NCBI GenBank assembly: GCA_965238305.1
Contig: CBDEHK010000001.1
Location: 1,674,001-1,738,000 of the forward strand
Reading direction: 5' to 3'
Length of the DNA: 64,000 nucleotides
DNA from: CBDCGJ01 sp965238305
GTDB taxonomy: Bacteria; Pseudomonadota; Alphaproteobacteria; GCA-2731375
The notes under the pieces were generated by a model that made no database searches, was not told where the DNA came from, and was given only the letters and a program-made list of their open reading frames with translations. Positions 17,276 through 26,437 of this stretch are shown in pieces. Every line of letters begins with the position of its first letter. The stretch's first letter is position 1. Position numbers and translations under genes: made by a program.

Positions 17276-18073
17276 ATGCCACAAAATTTTCAACACATCA
17301 AATGCCGCATTCAAGATGGAATCGGAATTCTGACCCTGAATCGACCGAAACAATACAATGCGTTGATCCCGGAGATGATGACCGAGGTGATGGGCGTTTT
17401 GAACGAATTTGCCGCAAACGATGATGTCCGCGTCCTGTTGATCGATGCAGAAGGTAGGGGATTTTCTGCCGGCGGCGATCTGGATTTTCTCGAAACTCTG
17501 ACAAAAATGACGCCAATTGAAATTCGTAACGAAGTTTACTCATTTTTTGCTTCTGGTATCAAAGCGATTAAGACGTTCCCGAAACCCAGTGTAGCGGCGG
17601 TCAATGGTGCTTCGGTTGGGGCCGGATTTGAAGTTGCTTTAGCTTGTGATTTTCGCATTGCCTCGAGTAAGGCGATGTTTCAAGAGACCTGGATTAAATT
17701 GGGTTTGATTACGCCACTTGGCGGCATGTATTTATTACCTAGATTGGTTGGCCTGAATATGGCGAATGAGATTCTGTTGATGGGACGCCGCGTATTTGGT
17801 CCCGAAGCCGCTGATATCGGTTTGGTGAACAAAGTTGTGGAGCCGGAAGAGTTGGCTAATGCGGCAATGACCTGGGCTGGTCGCTTGGCCGAAGGCGCCC
17901 CATTGGGATTACGGGCGATGAAAGAGGGCATTCGCCGGGGCATGGAAATGAGCTTGACGGACGAATGGGAGCATAGCGTTTATGTGCAAAGTATTTTGCT
18001 CAATAGTGCTGATTATGCCGAAGGGGTTGCCGCACTTAAGGAGCAACGCAAACCGAACTTCGTCGGCAAATGA
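17276..18073 (+). CDS. Enoyl-CoA hydratase/isomerase family protein
   Basis: This crotonase-fold protein of about 265 residues acts on CoA thioesters. GILTLNRPKQYNAL near residue 15, the oxyanion-hole segments GRGFSAGGDLDFL near residue 61 and NGASVGAGFEVALACDFRIA near residue 102 are intact. The two catalytic glutamates of true hydratases are not clearly matched (the second position reads ETWIKLGLITPLGG), so isomerase or other crotonase chemistry is possible. The ATG at 17276 has AGGAA upstream; the reading frame extends 20 codons further up but without support. A VOC gene follows 31 bp later. Confidence 0.87.
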   Translation: MPQNFQHIKCRIQDGIGILTLNRPKQYNALIPEMMTEVMGVLNEFAANDDVRVLLIDAEGRGFSAGGDLDFLETLTKMTPIEIRNEVYSFFASGIKAIKTFPKPSVAAVNGASVGAGFEVALACDFRIASSKAMFQETWIKLGLITPLGGMYLLPRLVGLNMANEILLMGRRVFGPEAADIGLVNKVVEPEELANAAMTWAGRLAEGAPLGLRAMKEGIRRGMEMSLTDEWEHSVYVQSILLNSADYAEGVAALKEQRKPNFVGK

Positions 18074-18104
18074 TACGGCCGCGACAATTTTGAAAGGAAA
18101 GAAG

Positions 18105-18485
18105 ATGCAGGTTGATGGATTGGACCATTTTACGATTGTCACGGATAATCTGGACCGTTCGACTTCTTTCTTTACCGAGGTGATTGGCTTGACGGTGGGT
18201 GATCGCCCGCCATTCAAATTTCCAGGCGCTTGGCTTTATTGCGGTGATCGAGCGGTGTTGCATTTGGTCGCGGCAAAGCAGGGTCGGGAACAAGGTGTGA
18301 TCGACCATGCTGCTTTCCGGGTTACCGGTTATGCGGAGATGATGCAACGGCTGGAAAAAGCTGATGTAAAAATTCGCGAAACTCAACTGCCAGACTGGGG
18401 CATCACGCAAGTATTTGTTGACACCCCGGACAATGCCATGGTCGAACTGATTTTTCAGCCGGACGACGTCGACGCTAAGGCCTGA
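18105..18485 (+). CDS. VOC (glyoxalase/bleomycin resistance/dioxygenase) family protein
   Basis: This 126-residue protein is a single vicinal-oxygen-chelate unit pair: MQVDGLDHFTIVTDNLDRS at the start provides the first metal-ligand histidine, HLVA near residue 48 and HAAFRVTG near residue 67 give others, and MVELIF near residue 114 holds the last glutamate. These ligands fit a metal-dependent enzyme of the glyoxalase/extradiol dioxygenase superfamily. The ATG at 18105 has GAAAGGAAAG upstream. It probably forms an operon with the preceding crotonase. The 3' end overlaps the convergent sulfotransferase-like gene by 11 bp. Confidence 0.87.
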   Translation: MQVDGLDHFTIVTDNLDRSTSFFTEVIGLTVGDRPPFKFPGAWLYCGDRAVLHLVAAKQGREQGVIDHAAFRVTGYAEMMQRLEKADVKIRETQLPDWGITQVFVDTPDNAMVELIFQPDDVDAKA

Positions 18486-19209
18486 GTTTGTGGCTTTGCA
18501 GCTGTTCGTAATAAGGTAGACAAGCATCGACAATAGACCCAAGCTCGCGCGGTACGTTCACGCGTTCTACGCGCGGCGCGGCAAACCCTGTCGACTTCTG
18601 AACTGCGCCGTACCAATGTGTAGCCCAAACCCCATCGCTTTCTCGCGCGCCGGCTGGCCATGACAACATTCTTTCGCTGAAAGGAATCTCAAGTTCGGCA
18701 CAGAGTGCGGACAGCATATATTTTGGGTTGGCCAGGATGTCGTGTGTGTCCAGTACAATCGCCTTCCGGTGAAATTCACCGGTCACAAGATCGAATAATT
18801 CCGCTTGCCGGCGAAAGCCCAAATCGTCGGCACTTATTTGTTCTCTTTTTGCGGCGTAGGAGGCAACGACTTCGGCCGGATGGCGAATTAAGAAACAATT
18901 CTCAACCTGGTTCAGCCAATCAAGTGCCGTATCTGCGATCATGTGGTGACACATTTGTTTTTGGTATTGAATACCAAAGTTTTTCTGCTCTTCTTTCGTG
19001 CAGCGTTGTGTGATGGCAACTTGGGATGTTTCGCCGGCGGCGATAATGTCTACGTGCAGCGGATGGTCGATCCCGGTTTGGTCCAAATAGTAGGCATAGT
19101 AGGGTTCGTCCAAAACCCAGGTGTCGGCTCTATTCTCGAAAGCTCGCATCATTGCAGTGGATATATTTCGTGGCCCGGACCACATCGCGATGCGTTTGGT
19201 CTTTGTCAT
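18475..19209 (-). CDS. Sulfotransferase-like protein paired with class IV aminotransferase
   Basis: This protein of about 244 residues has a P-loop/PAPS-type start (RIAMWSGPRNISTAMMRAFE) and the later FLIRHPAEVVAS segment resembling the 3'-phosphate-binding part of sulfotransferases. The 5'-phosphosulfate loop is unusual (SGPRNIST instead of a PKSGTT-like motif), so it may not transfer sulfate. The ATG at 19209 overlaps the TGA of the aminotransferase gene (ATGA), which implies translational coupling. This gene pair recurs in proteobacteria, so a joint pathway is likely, but the product is unknown to me. Confidence 0.75.
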   Translation of the reverse strand: MTKTKRIAMWSGPRNISTAMMRAFENRADTWVLDEPYYAYYLDQTGIDHPLHVDIIAAGETSQVAITQRCTKEEQKNFGIQYQKQMCHHMIADTALDWLNQVENCFLIRHPAEVVASYAAKREQISADDLGFRRQAELFDLVTGEFHRKAIVLDTHDILANPKYMLSALCAELEIPFSERMLSWPAGARESDGVWATHWYGAVQKSTGFAAPRVERVNVPRELGSIVDACLPYYEQLQSHKLRP

Positions 19210-20117
19210 CCACAATGATCTTCGACCAGTTGACGATAGGCGTTTTGAAGTTGCTCTGTCATCGGCCCCCGCGTTCCCTCGCCAATGATACGACCGTCAA
19301 TATTCACCGCCGGAATGAGACCGGCAAATGTACCGGTAACAAAAGCCTCGCCGGCACCATAGACCTGAGTCAGGCTGAAATCCTTCTCGAAGACGGGAAT
19401 ATCCAAAAGGCGACAGAGATCGATGACTTTGGCGCGAGTAATGCCGGGCAGACAATAGTTTCCACTTGAGGTCCAGACCTCACCCTGGCGGATGATGAAA
19501 AAATGGGTGGAATTGCAAGTCGCGACGAAGCCTTGGGGATCCAACATCAAAGCTTCATCAGCACCCGCTTTTTCGGCTTGGATGCAAGCCAGAATGCAAT
19601 TTAGTTTGCTATGGCTGTTCAGTTTCGGATCCTGCACATCGGGCGCGCCGCGCCGGACATGGGCCGTAAACAGGCGCAGGCCTTGGGTTAATGGGGCTTC
19701 CGAAGGGACTTTGTATTCCGGAATAATGACCACGGTCGCAGGCGTGATGGTGACTTTAGGGTGCTGATAGGGCGTTGATTTCACACCTCTGGTGACCATG
19801 AGCCGAATATGCACGTCCGAGGTCATTTTGTTCGCCAGTAGGATTGCGTCCATGCGGGCAACCAATTCAGCCGGACTGAGGGCGATATCCATATCGATCG
19901 CCTTGGCCCCCTCATAAAGCCGTTCGAGATGTTCATCCCAGAATAACAAAGTCCCGTTGTGATACCGGATACCTTCCCAGACGCCGTCGCCAAGCATGAA
20001 ACCGGAATCGAAAACCGACACCTTCGCGGCGTCGCGATGAAAATGTTCACCGTTGATATCAATCAGGATTTCCGCGTTGCGGGGATCCTCTAAATAATCA
20101 TGCGTGCCACCAGGCAT
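19206..20117 (-). CDS. Class IV aminotransferase (BCAT/D-amino acid transaminase fold), atypical
   Basis: This 303-residue PLP enzyme has the fold-type IV layout: SVFDSGFMLGDGVWEGIRYHNG near residue 34, the PLP-lysine region NSHSKLNCILA near residue 170 and GAGEAFVTGTFAGLIPA near residue 260. In branched-chain and D-amino acid transaminases a glutamate pairs with the PLP ring nitrogen (TEG or similar). The aligned place here reads GFVATCNSTHFF, with threonine instead. It is the upstream gene of a coupled pair with the sulfotransferase-like protein and is preceded 20 bp upstream by the ThDP enzyme, all leftward. Amino donor and acceptor are unknown. Confidence 0.85.
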   Translation of the reverse strand: MPGGTHDYLEDPRNAEILIDINGEHFHRDAAKVSVFDSGFMLGDGVWEGIRYHNGTLLFWDEHLERLYEGAKAIDMDIALSPAELVARMDAILLANKMTSDVHIRLMVTRGVKSTPYQHPKVTITPATVVIIPEYKVPSEAPLTQGLRLFTAHVRRGAPDVQDPKLNSHSKLNCILACIQAEKAGADEALMLDPQGFVATCNSTHFFIIRQGEVWTSSGNYCLPGITRAKVIDLCRLLDIPVFEKDFSLTQVYGAGEAFVTGTFAGLIPAVNIDGRIIGEGTRGPMTEQLQNAYRQLVEDHCG

Positions 20118-20137
20118 CTATCATCCTTTCAACTCGC

Positions 20138-21847
20138 TTAGGCAATCCACTCGCTTACCGGCGCATTGGCTTCGTGCAAGGGTTGGGAGATGACGTCGAC
20201 GAGACTGGGACCATCATGGGCGAAAGCCTGGCGCAAAGTATTTTCCAGTTCGCCCGGCGCTTCCACGGTCCAGCTTTTGACGCCGAATGCTGCCGCGACT
20301 TTTGCGTGGTCGGTTTGATTGAAGTCGACGGAAAAATAGCGCTCGCCAAAGCCGTGATGTTGGCCGGCCTTGATCCAGCCGAAGACCTTGTTTGAGATCA
20401 CGATAAAAGTCACCGGGACGCCGAGCCTGGCGACGGTTTCCAGCTCGCCGGCGGTAAAACCAAAACTGCCGTCGCCCATGACACTGACAACTTTGCTGTT
20501 TGGCCGGCCGAACTGAGCGCCAACTGCTGCTGCCATGGAATATCCAAGGGCACCATGGGCGCGATTGGAAATAAAATGCCGACCTGTTGTCTGCCATTGG
20601 TAATAGGCGGAGAAATATGGACAAGGGGTGCCGGGATCGGCGACGATAACAGCGTCTTTGGGCAGCGTTTTCTGCATTGCGGCCACTAATCGTTCGGGCC
20701 GGATCGGGACTTCATCACTTGTCGCCAAACTATCGAAGATGGCGAATTTTTTAGCTTTCGCGGCGGCGATGGTCGCTTCATTCAGTTCGCGATCAGCGCC
20801 ATTCCGCGTTTGCCCTGCCAACGCCGCTGACAAGGCTTCTAGGGTCAGGCGGGCATCGCCGGTGACCGGCGCGTCGGTGGCATAATTCGCATCGAGTACC
20901 GATGGGTCACTATCGATATGAACAATTTTGACGGTACCGGAAGCAGGGTATTGCCAGCGCTCTGTGGTTACAGAGCCGGCGCGGCAACCGACAAATATGA
21001 CCAGATCCGCTTTTTGTACGAGCTCGCGTGTTTCGGCGACACCGCCGTTGGAGCCAACGACCCCGATCGCTAAAGGATGAAAGTCGCTGATGCTGCCTTG
21101 GCCGCTAATTGTTGTCGCCACCGGGATCGCCAATTGTTCAGCGAGCGCACGCAATTGCACTTCGGCATCGGCAATTACCACACCGCCTCCACAAATGAAC
21201 AGAGGGTTTCGGGCCGCCAAAATTAAGTCCGCGGCGGTCTCGACGGTTTTGTTATCCGGGCCCGTGGCGCGCGCGGGATAAGATCCTAGTTCGCTCTCGC
21301 CATAAACTTCGGCCTCGGTAACTGCGTTTCGTTGGACATCAATCGGTAAACCAATATGGGCCGAACCGGGCCTGCCGGTAGTCATTTCTTTGAACGCGGT
21401 TCGAACCAAGCGTGGAATATCTTCCGCATCATGGATCACGGCGTTCCATTTTGTCAGTGGCTCAAATAATGCCTTTTGATCTAACTCTGTCAGAGCATAT
21501 CGCCCCCGTGCGGTGACGGAAATATCACTGGTGATGGCCAAGATCGGGATCGAACTCTCATTCGCTTCGACGACACCTGGCAGTATATAAGTCGCCCCGC
21601 CGCCGCTCGGTCCCTCGCAGACACCGACTTTGCCAGTGACGCGGGCGTAGCCATCCGCCATATAGGCGGCCGATCTCTCATCCCGGCTCAAGAGATGGTT
21701 GATGCCGTGATCGAGACAATAAAGGGCGTCATAAAACGGCAAGCTGGTATCACCGCAAAGACCAAAGATATGATCGACATTGTGGGCTTCCAACATCCGA
21801 ACAAAGGTTTCGGCCCCATTGGCCTGATTGCGCGGCGAGCTATCCAT
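20138..21847 (-). CDS. ThDP-dependent acetolactate-synthase-like enzyme
   Basis: This 569-residue enzyme has the three-domain layout of the acetolactate synthase/benzoylformate decarboxylase family. The ThDP-activating glutamate lies in RDERSAAYMADGYAR near residue 60, and the diphosphate/Mg motif runs from VMGDGSFGF to ISNKVFGWIK near residues 455-490. A central DHS-like domain with an NAD/FAD-type fold covers about 195-335. Substrate is undetermined; it may decarboxylate or ligate a 2-oxoacid. It is the first gene in a leftward operon with the class IV aminotransferase and the sulfotransferase-like protein, so the 2-oxoacid made or used by the transaminase is a natural candidate. Confidence 0.87.
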   Translation of the reverse strand: MDSSPRNQANGAETFVRMLEAHNVDHIFGLCGDTSLPFYDALYCLDHGINHLLSRDERSAAYMADGYARVTGKVGVCEGPSGGGATYILPGVVEANESSIPILAITSDISVTARGRYALTELDQKALFEPLTKWNAVIHDAEDIPRLVRTAFKEMTTGRPGSAHIGLPIDVQRNAVTEAEVYGESELGSYPARATGPDNKTVETAADLILAARNPLFICGGGVVIADAEVQLRALAEQLAIPVATTISGQGSISDFHPLAIGVVGSNGGVAETRELVQKADLVIFVGCRAGSVTTERWQYPASGTVKIVHIDSDPSVLDANYATDAPVTGDARLTLEALSAALAGQTRNGADRELNEATIAAAKAKKFAIFDSLATSDEVPIRPERLVAAMQKTLPKDAVIVADPGTPCPYFSAYYQWQTTGRHFISNRAHGALGYSMAAAVGAQFGRPNSKVVSVMGDGSFGFTAGELETVARLGVPVTFIVISNKVFGWIKAGQHHGFGERYFSVDFNQTDHAKVAAAFGVKSWTVEAPGELENTLRQAFAHDGPSLVDVISQPLHEANAPVSEWIA

Positions 21848-21970
21848 GATATTACCTTATGATGAGTTGTCCTGAGCAGCGCATCACAACAGCGCCACCC
21901 GATCAACCGGAATTTGCGCTGGGACTAATATTAATTAAATAGAAATTACGATTTACGTGTTTGACACAAA

Positions 21971-22004
21971 ACAAAAGCCCGCGGCCGTAACCGCGGACTT
22001 TTGT
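21971..22004 (-). terminator. Hairpin terminator after HU
   Basis: A 14-bp inverted repeat (ACAAAAGCCCGCGG / CCGCGGACTTTTGT, one mismatch) with a six-base loop lies 19 bp after the HU stop codon. Read on the minus strand it gives a GC-rich stem followed by a T-rich stretch, as in an intrinsic terminator. It may work in both directions. Confidence 0.75.
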
Positions 22005-22022
22005 GGCAGGATGGATATTTAG

Positions 22023-22310
22023 TTACTTGCAGCCAGCTGCTTTACGCATCTGTGCCGCCGGTTTGAACTTCAATACTTTGGACGCCTTTATTCTGATCGG
22101 TTCACCGGTTTGCGGGTTCCGACCTTTGCGTGCGGCGCGTTTATTTACGCTGAAGGTGCCGAAAGTGCCGATGGTATAACGGCCTTCTTTCTTCGATTTT
22201 TTCAGGCCGCTTTCGATTTCGCCCAATACAAGTTCGACGGCGCGTTTGGCCTCCGCCTTCGACATCTTGCCCTTTTTTGCGACGTTCTCAATAAATGCTG
22301 CTTTACTCAT
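22023..22310 (-). CDS. HU family DNA-binding protein
   Basis: This 95-residue histone-like protein starts MSKAAFIENVAKKG and carries the HU/IHF DNA-binding arm (TFSVNKRAARKGRNPQTGEP near residues 52-72) and the KASKVLKFKPA strand. It bends and compacts DNA as a dimer in the nucleoid. I chose the ATG at 22310; the TTG at 22334 adds eight residues of no family likeness. The GRYTIGTFGTFSV segment is typical of the alphaproteobacterial HU variant with a longer central part. A strong hairpin terminator follows, so it is probably monocistronic. Confidence 0.92.
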   Translation of the reverse strand: MSKAAFIENVAKKGKMSKAEAKRAVELVLGEIESGLKKSKKEGRYTIGTFGTFSVNKRAARKGRNPQTGEPIRIKASKVLKFKPAAQMRKAAGCK

Positions 22311-22569
22311 GATATATAGCCCCGATTGGTACAACTAACACAACATCTTGTAGCAGCATCGGATATGATATTCAAGGGTGTTCGTCTTGATATCCAGCAT
22401 TTTTAAGGCAATCAGGGCATCGGATGCGTCAGTTCCCTGAATTACAGCGGCTTTGGTGACAGTCGCTCGTCGTAAATTCGAATAAATGCGATAATTTTCG
22501 ATTGATTGACCGAATCATTGTTCGATGCCGTAATGTAGCAATATTGTCGAAACGCACCGAAAGATAAAA

Positions 22570-23361
22570 ATGCAAGAAACAAAATCGAAAGGTCATGTCA
22601 GCGTTGACGTGGCAACGAAAACTCACCCCAGTGGCGGCCTCGTCGCGACCGTAACAATGGAGCATGTGGGGCGCTTCAACGCCATGAACCGTGCCATGAT
22701 TGAAGGGGTTAAAACGACGTTCGAAGAACTATCTGAAAACGACCAATTGCGGGCCGTCGACTTGGCTGGGGCTGGCGAGAAGGCTTTTATCGGGGGCGCC
22801 GATATCAACGACTTGATCGCCCTCGACCCAGATACCGGTGCAATCTTCATCACCAGATTACATGAAGCTGCGGCCGCGATCCGCGCAACGCCAGTGCCGG
22901 TGATCGGCCGCATGCACGGATATTGTTTAGGGGCCGGTGCAGAAATCGCAGCGGCTTGCGACTTTCGGATTGGTGACGATAGTTTTGTGATGGGGATGCC
23001 GGAAGTGAAAGTCGGTCTGCCGTCGGTCATCGAAGCCGCCATATTTCCGACCATTGTCGGCTGGGGCAAGACCCGGGAAATGTTGCTGACTAGTATGACT
23101 TACGACGCGCCTGCGGCCCTGCAAATGGGCTTTCTTGAAAATTTAGTGCCTGTAGGCAAACTCGATCAGGCTATTGATGCCGTCCTCGATCATATCTGTA
23201 CGGCGGGGCCGTTGGCGGTGCGGGCGCAAAAAGCGCTTATTTCGGAATGGGAAAGATTATCCTTGAAAGACGGAATTGAGCGGGGCGTCGATTATTTAGC
23301 CGAAGCCTATAGAACCGATGAACCGCAACGCTATATGCGATCATTTCTCGATCGGAAGTGA
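22570..23361 (+). CDS. Enoyl-CoA hydratase/isomerase family protein
   Basis: This 263-residue crotonase-fold protein shows EKAFIGGADINDL near residue 72 and GRMHGYCLGAGAEIAAACDFRIG near residue 116, the two oxyanion-hole segments. The second catalytic glutamate of hydratases may be the E in GMPEVKVGLPSVIEA near residue 145. It is distinct from the other two crotonase genes in the window. The next gene (ChaC-like) begins three bases after its stop, implying one transcript. The CoA substrate is unknown. Confidence 0.87.
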   Translation: MQETKSKGHVSVDVATKTHPSGGLVATVTMEHVGRFNAMNRAMIEGVKTTFEELSENDQLRAVDLAGAGEKAFIGGADINDLIALDPDTGAIFITRLHEAAAAIRATPVPVIGRMHGYCLGAGAEIAAACDFRIGDDSFVMGMPEVKVGLPSVIEAAIFPTIVGWGKTREMLLTSMTYDAPAALQMGFLENLVPVGKLDQAIDAVLDHICTAGPLAVRAQKALISEWERLSLKDGIERGVDYLAEAYRTDEPQRYMRSFLDRK

Positions 23362-23363
23362 CA

Positions 23364-23888
23364 ATGGCGCAGGACCGCTGGGTCTTTGGTTTCGGTTCCC
23401 TCATGTGGTCGCCGGGCTTTGAATATGAGGAGCGCCAACCGGCATTGTTGCACGGCTGGCATCGCGAATTCACAATTGCGAGTACTAAATCTTGGGGCAG
23501 TGTCGAAAAACCAGGTTTGGTGGTTGCACTTCATCCGGGCGGCAGGTGCCGCGGTTATGCTTTCCGCATTGCGAATTCGGCGTGGCGGCAGACAGAACTT
23601 TATTTGCAACGACGCGAACGGGCTTATCGCCATGCAGAAGTGCCGGTAATTTTGCTTGAGCGGACGGTGACCGCCTTAACATTTTTAAGCGACCCGGGGC
23701 ATCCGCGGACAGCCGGAAAATTGGATTTGGTGACAATGGCGACGATGATTGCGCAAGGACAAGGTGAGAAGGGCCGTTCATATGAATATTTGATAAATAT
23801 TCTTTCCGAACTTCAGAGCATGAATTGCCGCATACCAAAAAACCTTCGCGAAATCAAAGACTTAATAGACAACAGCGACTTAGGTTGA
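23364..23888 (+). CDS. ChaC-like gamma-glutamylcyclotransferase
   Basis: This protein of about 174 residues has the cyclotransferase start WVFGFGSLMWSPGF (the YGSL-type substrate loop) and the RRERAYRHAEV segment with the candidate catalytic glutamate near residue 90. ChaC enzymes degrade glutathione to 5-oxoproline and Cys-Gly. Start ATG at 23364 has GGAAG five bases upstream; a GTG at 23358 overlaps the upstream stop. Tight spacing to the enoyl-CoA hydratase gene suggests co-transcription. The C-terminus (IPKNLREIKDLID) is short and helical. Confidence 0.86.
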   Translation: MAQDRWVFGFGSLMWSPGFEYEERQPALLHGWHREFTIASTKSWGSVEKPGLVVALHPGGRCRGYAFRIANSAWRQTELYLQRRERAYRHAEVPVILLERTVTALTFLSDPGHPRTAGKLDLVTMATMIAQGQGEKGRSYEYLINILSELQSMNCRIPKNLREIKDLIDNSDLG

Positions 23889-24002
23889 AGATCGCTTGAG
23901 TATATCGTCTTTATTGTATAAAGTTCCGTTAGGCAGGCATCGGAGATTTGTGTAATGGGTATTAATCCGTCCAAGGTTTGCGACGGAGCTGCGAGGTAAA
24001 AG

Positions 24003-24218
24003 ATGTCTGGCTTTAAGATATCAAATATTGTGAATTCGATAAAAGCAGATGCGAAATTTAGTCGGTTTCTGCAGGATGAAGATGCGGCGACGGCGATTGA
24101 GTATACACTGATTGCCGCAGGTATAGGTATTGCGATTGTGGCGGTTGTTTTTTCAATCGGAAATGCCTTGGAATCACTCTTCAGTACGGTAAGTACCTGG
24201 ATGGCGGCAAAAACTTAA
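24003..24218 (+). CDS. Flp/Fap-type IVb pilin subunit (orphan)
   Basis: This 71-residue prepilin has a short polar leader and the hallmark class IVb core DEDAATAIEYTLIAAGIGIAIV at residues 25-46, with the conserved glutamate-tyrosine pair used in pilus assembly. The prepilin peptidase would cut just before the hydrophobic core. No tad/cpa assembly genes are nearby, so the secretion machinery must be elsewhere. GAGGTAAAAG precedes the ATG. Confidence 0.9.
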   Translation: MSGFKISNIVNSIKADAKFSRFLQDEDAATAIEYTLIAAGIGIAIVAVVFSIGNALESLFSTVSTWMAAKT

Positions 24219-24250
24219 GGCGCCGCCGGGTTAGTGCTGATTTCACCAGA

Positions 24251-25426
24251 TTAGCCGGTCCCGAACAGAACCTTGTCGTTAGAATAAAGTTGTTTGGCGA
24301 AAAAGAGCAGGGCGCTCGCCAGCAGCAACGTGCTTCCACATGAAATTCCAACATCGAGCAGGGACACGCTTTCCTGCTGCACGATTTTACTGACCAACAA
24401 TACTTGACCAAACGTCGGAATTGTCATCATCCAGCTGTGGGCTTGAATAGGGACGAAAACCAAAATCATGCCCGGAATTGATGGAATGAGCGGCAGCAGG
24501 GCCAAGTAGGTTTGGGTTTCCTTGTAGCTTCGGCTATAGGTCGCAATGATGATCTGAATTGCGACGGCGAATACCACTAGGGGCACGCAGATCATAAATA
24601 TCATTACAAAACTCAATACCGGTGGATCGATATTCTTGCCGGCACTGCTGCCGACGATCATGAACATGATTTTGAAAGCCAGAAGTTGCAGGCTCAGGGT
24701 AAAGAGTGTGAACAGACAGGTTGCCAAAGCCTTGCCCAGCATAATTTGACCGCGCGGAACCGGATTGGTCAGCAGCGGTTCCAAGCTGCCGCGCTCGCGC
24801 TCTCCCGCGGTCGCGTCGATCGCCAGGTAAATGCCGCCAACAAATATCGAAAACATAATGAACGGCGGTAGCATATTGATAAAAAAGCCTGAAATATTGC
24901 GGGTCCGACCGACATTAATTGTCTGGACCGTAATCGGTCGGGTCATTTCAGCGCTGATATTATGTGTTTCGAGACGTGCTTTGGAAATTTCACCGCCGAA
25001 TTTGCGCAGAAGGCCGGATATTCGCGCCGCCGTCAGTACCGTGGAAAGGCGGGCCGGATCGATTACGACATCGATCTTAACGGTTTTTTCCGCGGCCAAG
25101 TTCGCTTCCATGTTGGCCGGGATGATCATGACGGCCGGTACGTGACCTTCACGGACCGCGGTCCCAATGTCTTCGGGGCCAGGAACAATTTTGACGGCCT
25201 GACGCTCCAGAAAGGCCATTAATGTTGGTCCGTTTTCGGCCCCGACGACGGGGATTCTCATTTGCTTTTTACTTTGCCCTTTCATCATCCCACCGACCAT
25301 CGCCATCATCACGCCCAGGAACAAAGCGCCAATAAGCGGATAAACAAGCGCCAGGATGAGGCTGCGCCGATCGCGAAAATTGTCGACGACTTCCTTGGCG
25401 AAGACGATCCAGACATTGCTTCCCAT
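24251..25426 (-). CDS. ABC exporter permease (NatB-like, ABC-2 type)
   Basis: This 391-residue inner-membrane protein has one N-terminal membrane helix (residues 22-45), a long extracytoplasmic domain (about 50-180), and five further hydrophobic helices to the C-terminus. The segment TAGERERGSLEPLLTNPVPR near residue 220 is the conserved cytoplasmic loop of ABC-2/NatB permeases that contacts the ATPase. It overlaps the stop of the ATPase gene by one base. NatAB exports sodium in Bacillus; substrate here is not known. Confidence 0.87.
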   Translation of the reverse strand: MGSNVWIVFAKEVVDNFRDRRSLILALVYPLIGALFLGVMMAMVGGMMKGQSKKQMRIPVVGAENGPTLMAFLERQAVKIVPGPEDIGTAVREGHVPAVMIIPANMEANLAAEKTVKIDVVIDPARLSTVLTAARISGLLRKFGGEISKARLETHNISAEMTRPITVQTINVGRTRNISGFFINMLPPFIMFSIFVGGIYLAIDATAGERERGSLEPLLTNPVPRGQIMLGKALATCLFTLFTLSLQLLAFKIMFMIVGSSAGKNIDPPVLSFVMIFMICVPLVVFAVAIQIIIATYSRSYKETQTYLALLPLIPSIPGMILVFVPIQAHSWMMTIPTFGQVLLVSKIVQQESVSLLDVGISCGSTLLLASALLFFAKQLYSNDKVLFGTG

Positions 25427-26166
25427 CAGTCGGCCACCTCCGCGAATTGCGGTTCATGCACGGTTTTCATGAAGACATCTTCCAAGGCTTCGTGGCCGGT
25501 TTGCTGCCGCAGTTCGGCTGGTGTGCCGAAGGCGACGATCCGACCCTGGGCGATGACGGCGATGCGGTCGCAAAGGGCTTCGACTTCCTGCATGATGTGG
25601 CTCGAAAATAGAATGCATCGGCCTTTGTCGCGCAATGACTTGATCAATTCGCGGACGGCCCGGCTGGCGGCGATATCAAGGCCGTTCGTCGGTTCGTCGA
25701 ACATCAGATTTTGCGGGTCGTGGACCATGGCGCGGGCCAGTGCGACTTTCATGGTTTGCCCTTTTGAAAACCCTTTCGTGCGGCGATCGGCAATGTCATC
25801 CATGTCCAGATCGCGGATGAGTTCATTGACCCGGTCTTCTAGCATATGGCCGCGCAATCCGTGCAAGCGGCCAAAATATCGAATGTGCTCGCGCGCCGTC
25901 AGTCGCGGGTAAAGGCCACGATTGTCCGGCAGAACGCCAATCCGTTTCTGTACTTCCAAGCGTTGGCTCAAGGCGTTATATCCGTCGACCTTGGCTTCTC
26001 CGGCATCTGGGCTCATCACCGTGTAAAGCATACGTAGGGTCGTCGTCTTGCCGGCCCCATTCGGTCCGATCAGGCCGGTGATTTCACCATCTTGCGCGAT
26101 GAAGTTAACGCCACGCAATGCATGCAGGTCTTTGAATGATTTGTGAAGCCCGTTTACTTCCATCAT
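25426..26166 (-). CDS. ABC transporter ATP-binding protein (NatA-like)
   Basis: This 246-residue ATPase has Walker A GPNGAGKTT near residue 34, the signature GFSKGQTMKVALARAM near residue 130 (K replaces the usual G after S), Walker B NLMFDEPTNGLD near residue 153 and the H-loop SSHIMQEVEALCD near residue 187. It energises the adjacent NatB-like permease. The two genes form a leftward operon; the rRNA operon lies divergently upstream. Start ATG ATG at 26166/26163. Confidence 0.92.
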   Translation of the reverse strand: MMEVNGLHKSFKDLHALRGVNFIAQDGEITGLIGPNGAGKTTTLRMLYTVMSPDAGEAKVDGYNALSQRLEVQKRIGVLPDNRGLYPRLTAREHIRYFGRLHGLRGHMLEDRVNELIRDLDMDDIADRRTKGFSKGQTMKVALARAMVHDPQNLMFDEPTNGLDIAASRAVRELIKSLRDKGRCILFSSHIMQEVEALCDRIAVIAQGRIVAFGTPAELRQQTGHEALEDVFMKTVHEPQFAEVAD

Positions 26167-26310
26167 AGGCTATATATCTCCGAAGCGAATCATCCACACT
26201 GTGCCCTAGCTGGATGACTTTCGTAACCCTCTTATTCGCGGGCCATTCGGCGTTCCACCTGATCGGAATGCGGGGCCGCGAAAAAAAATAAAAAAACCCG
26301 AAAAAGTTGC

Positions 26311-26339
26311 TTGCGGAAGTCCAAGCCCCTGTGTATACA
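26311..26339 (+). promoter_or_regulatory. Candidate rRNA operon promoter
   Basis: TTGCGG at 26311-26316 and TATACA at 26334-26339 are separated by 17 bp, with a TG-containing extended -10 region and an A-tract (26280-26297) in the place of an UP element. It is about 350 bp upstream of the 16S gene, leaving room for a leader with boxA. Only position and consensus fit support it. Confidence 0.45.
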
Positions 26340-26437
26340 CCGCCTTCCGCGACAGCAGTTACCTACTCAGCGAATGCTTTGGGGCGATTGTTGCGGCGGC
26401 GCTTGTTTCGCGGACGCTTGTTCGTATTACAAATGTT

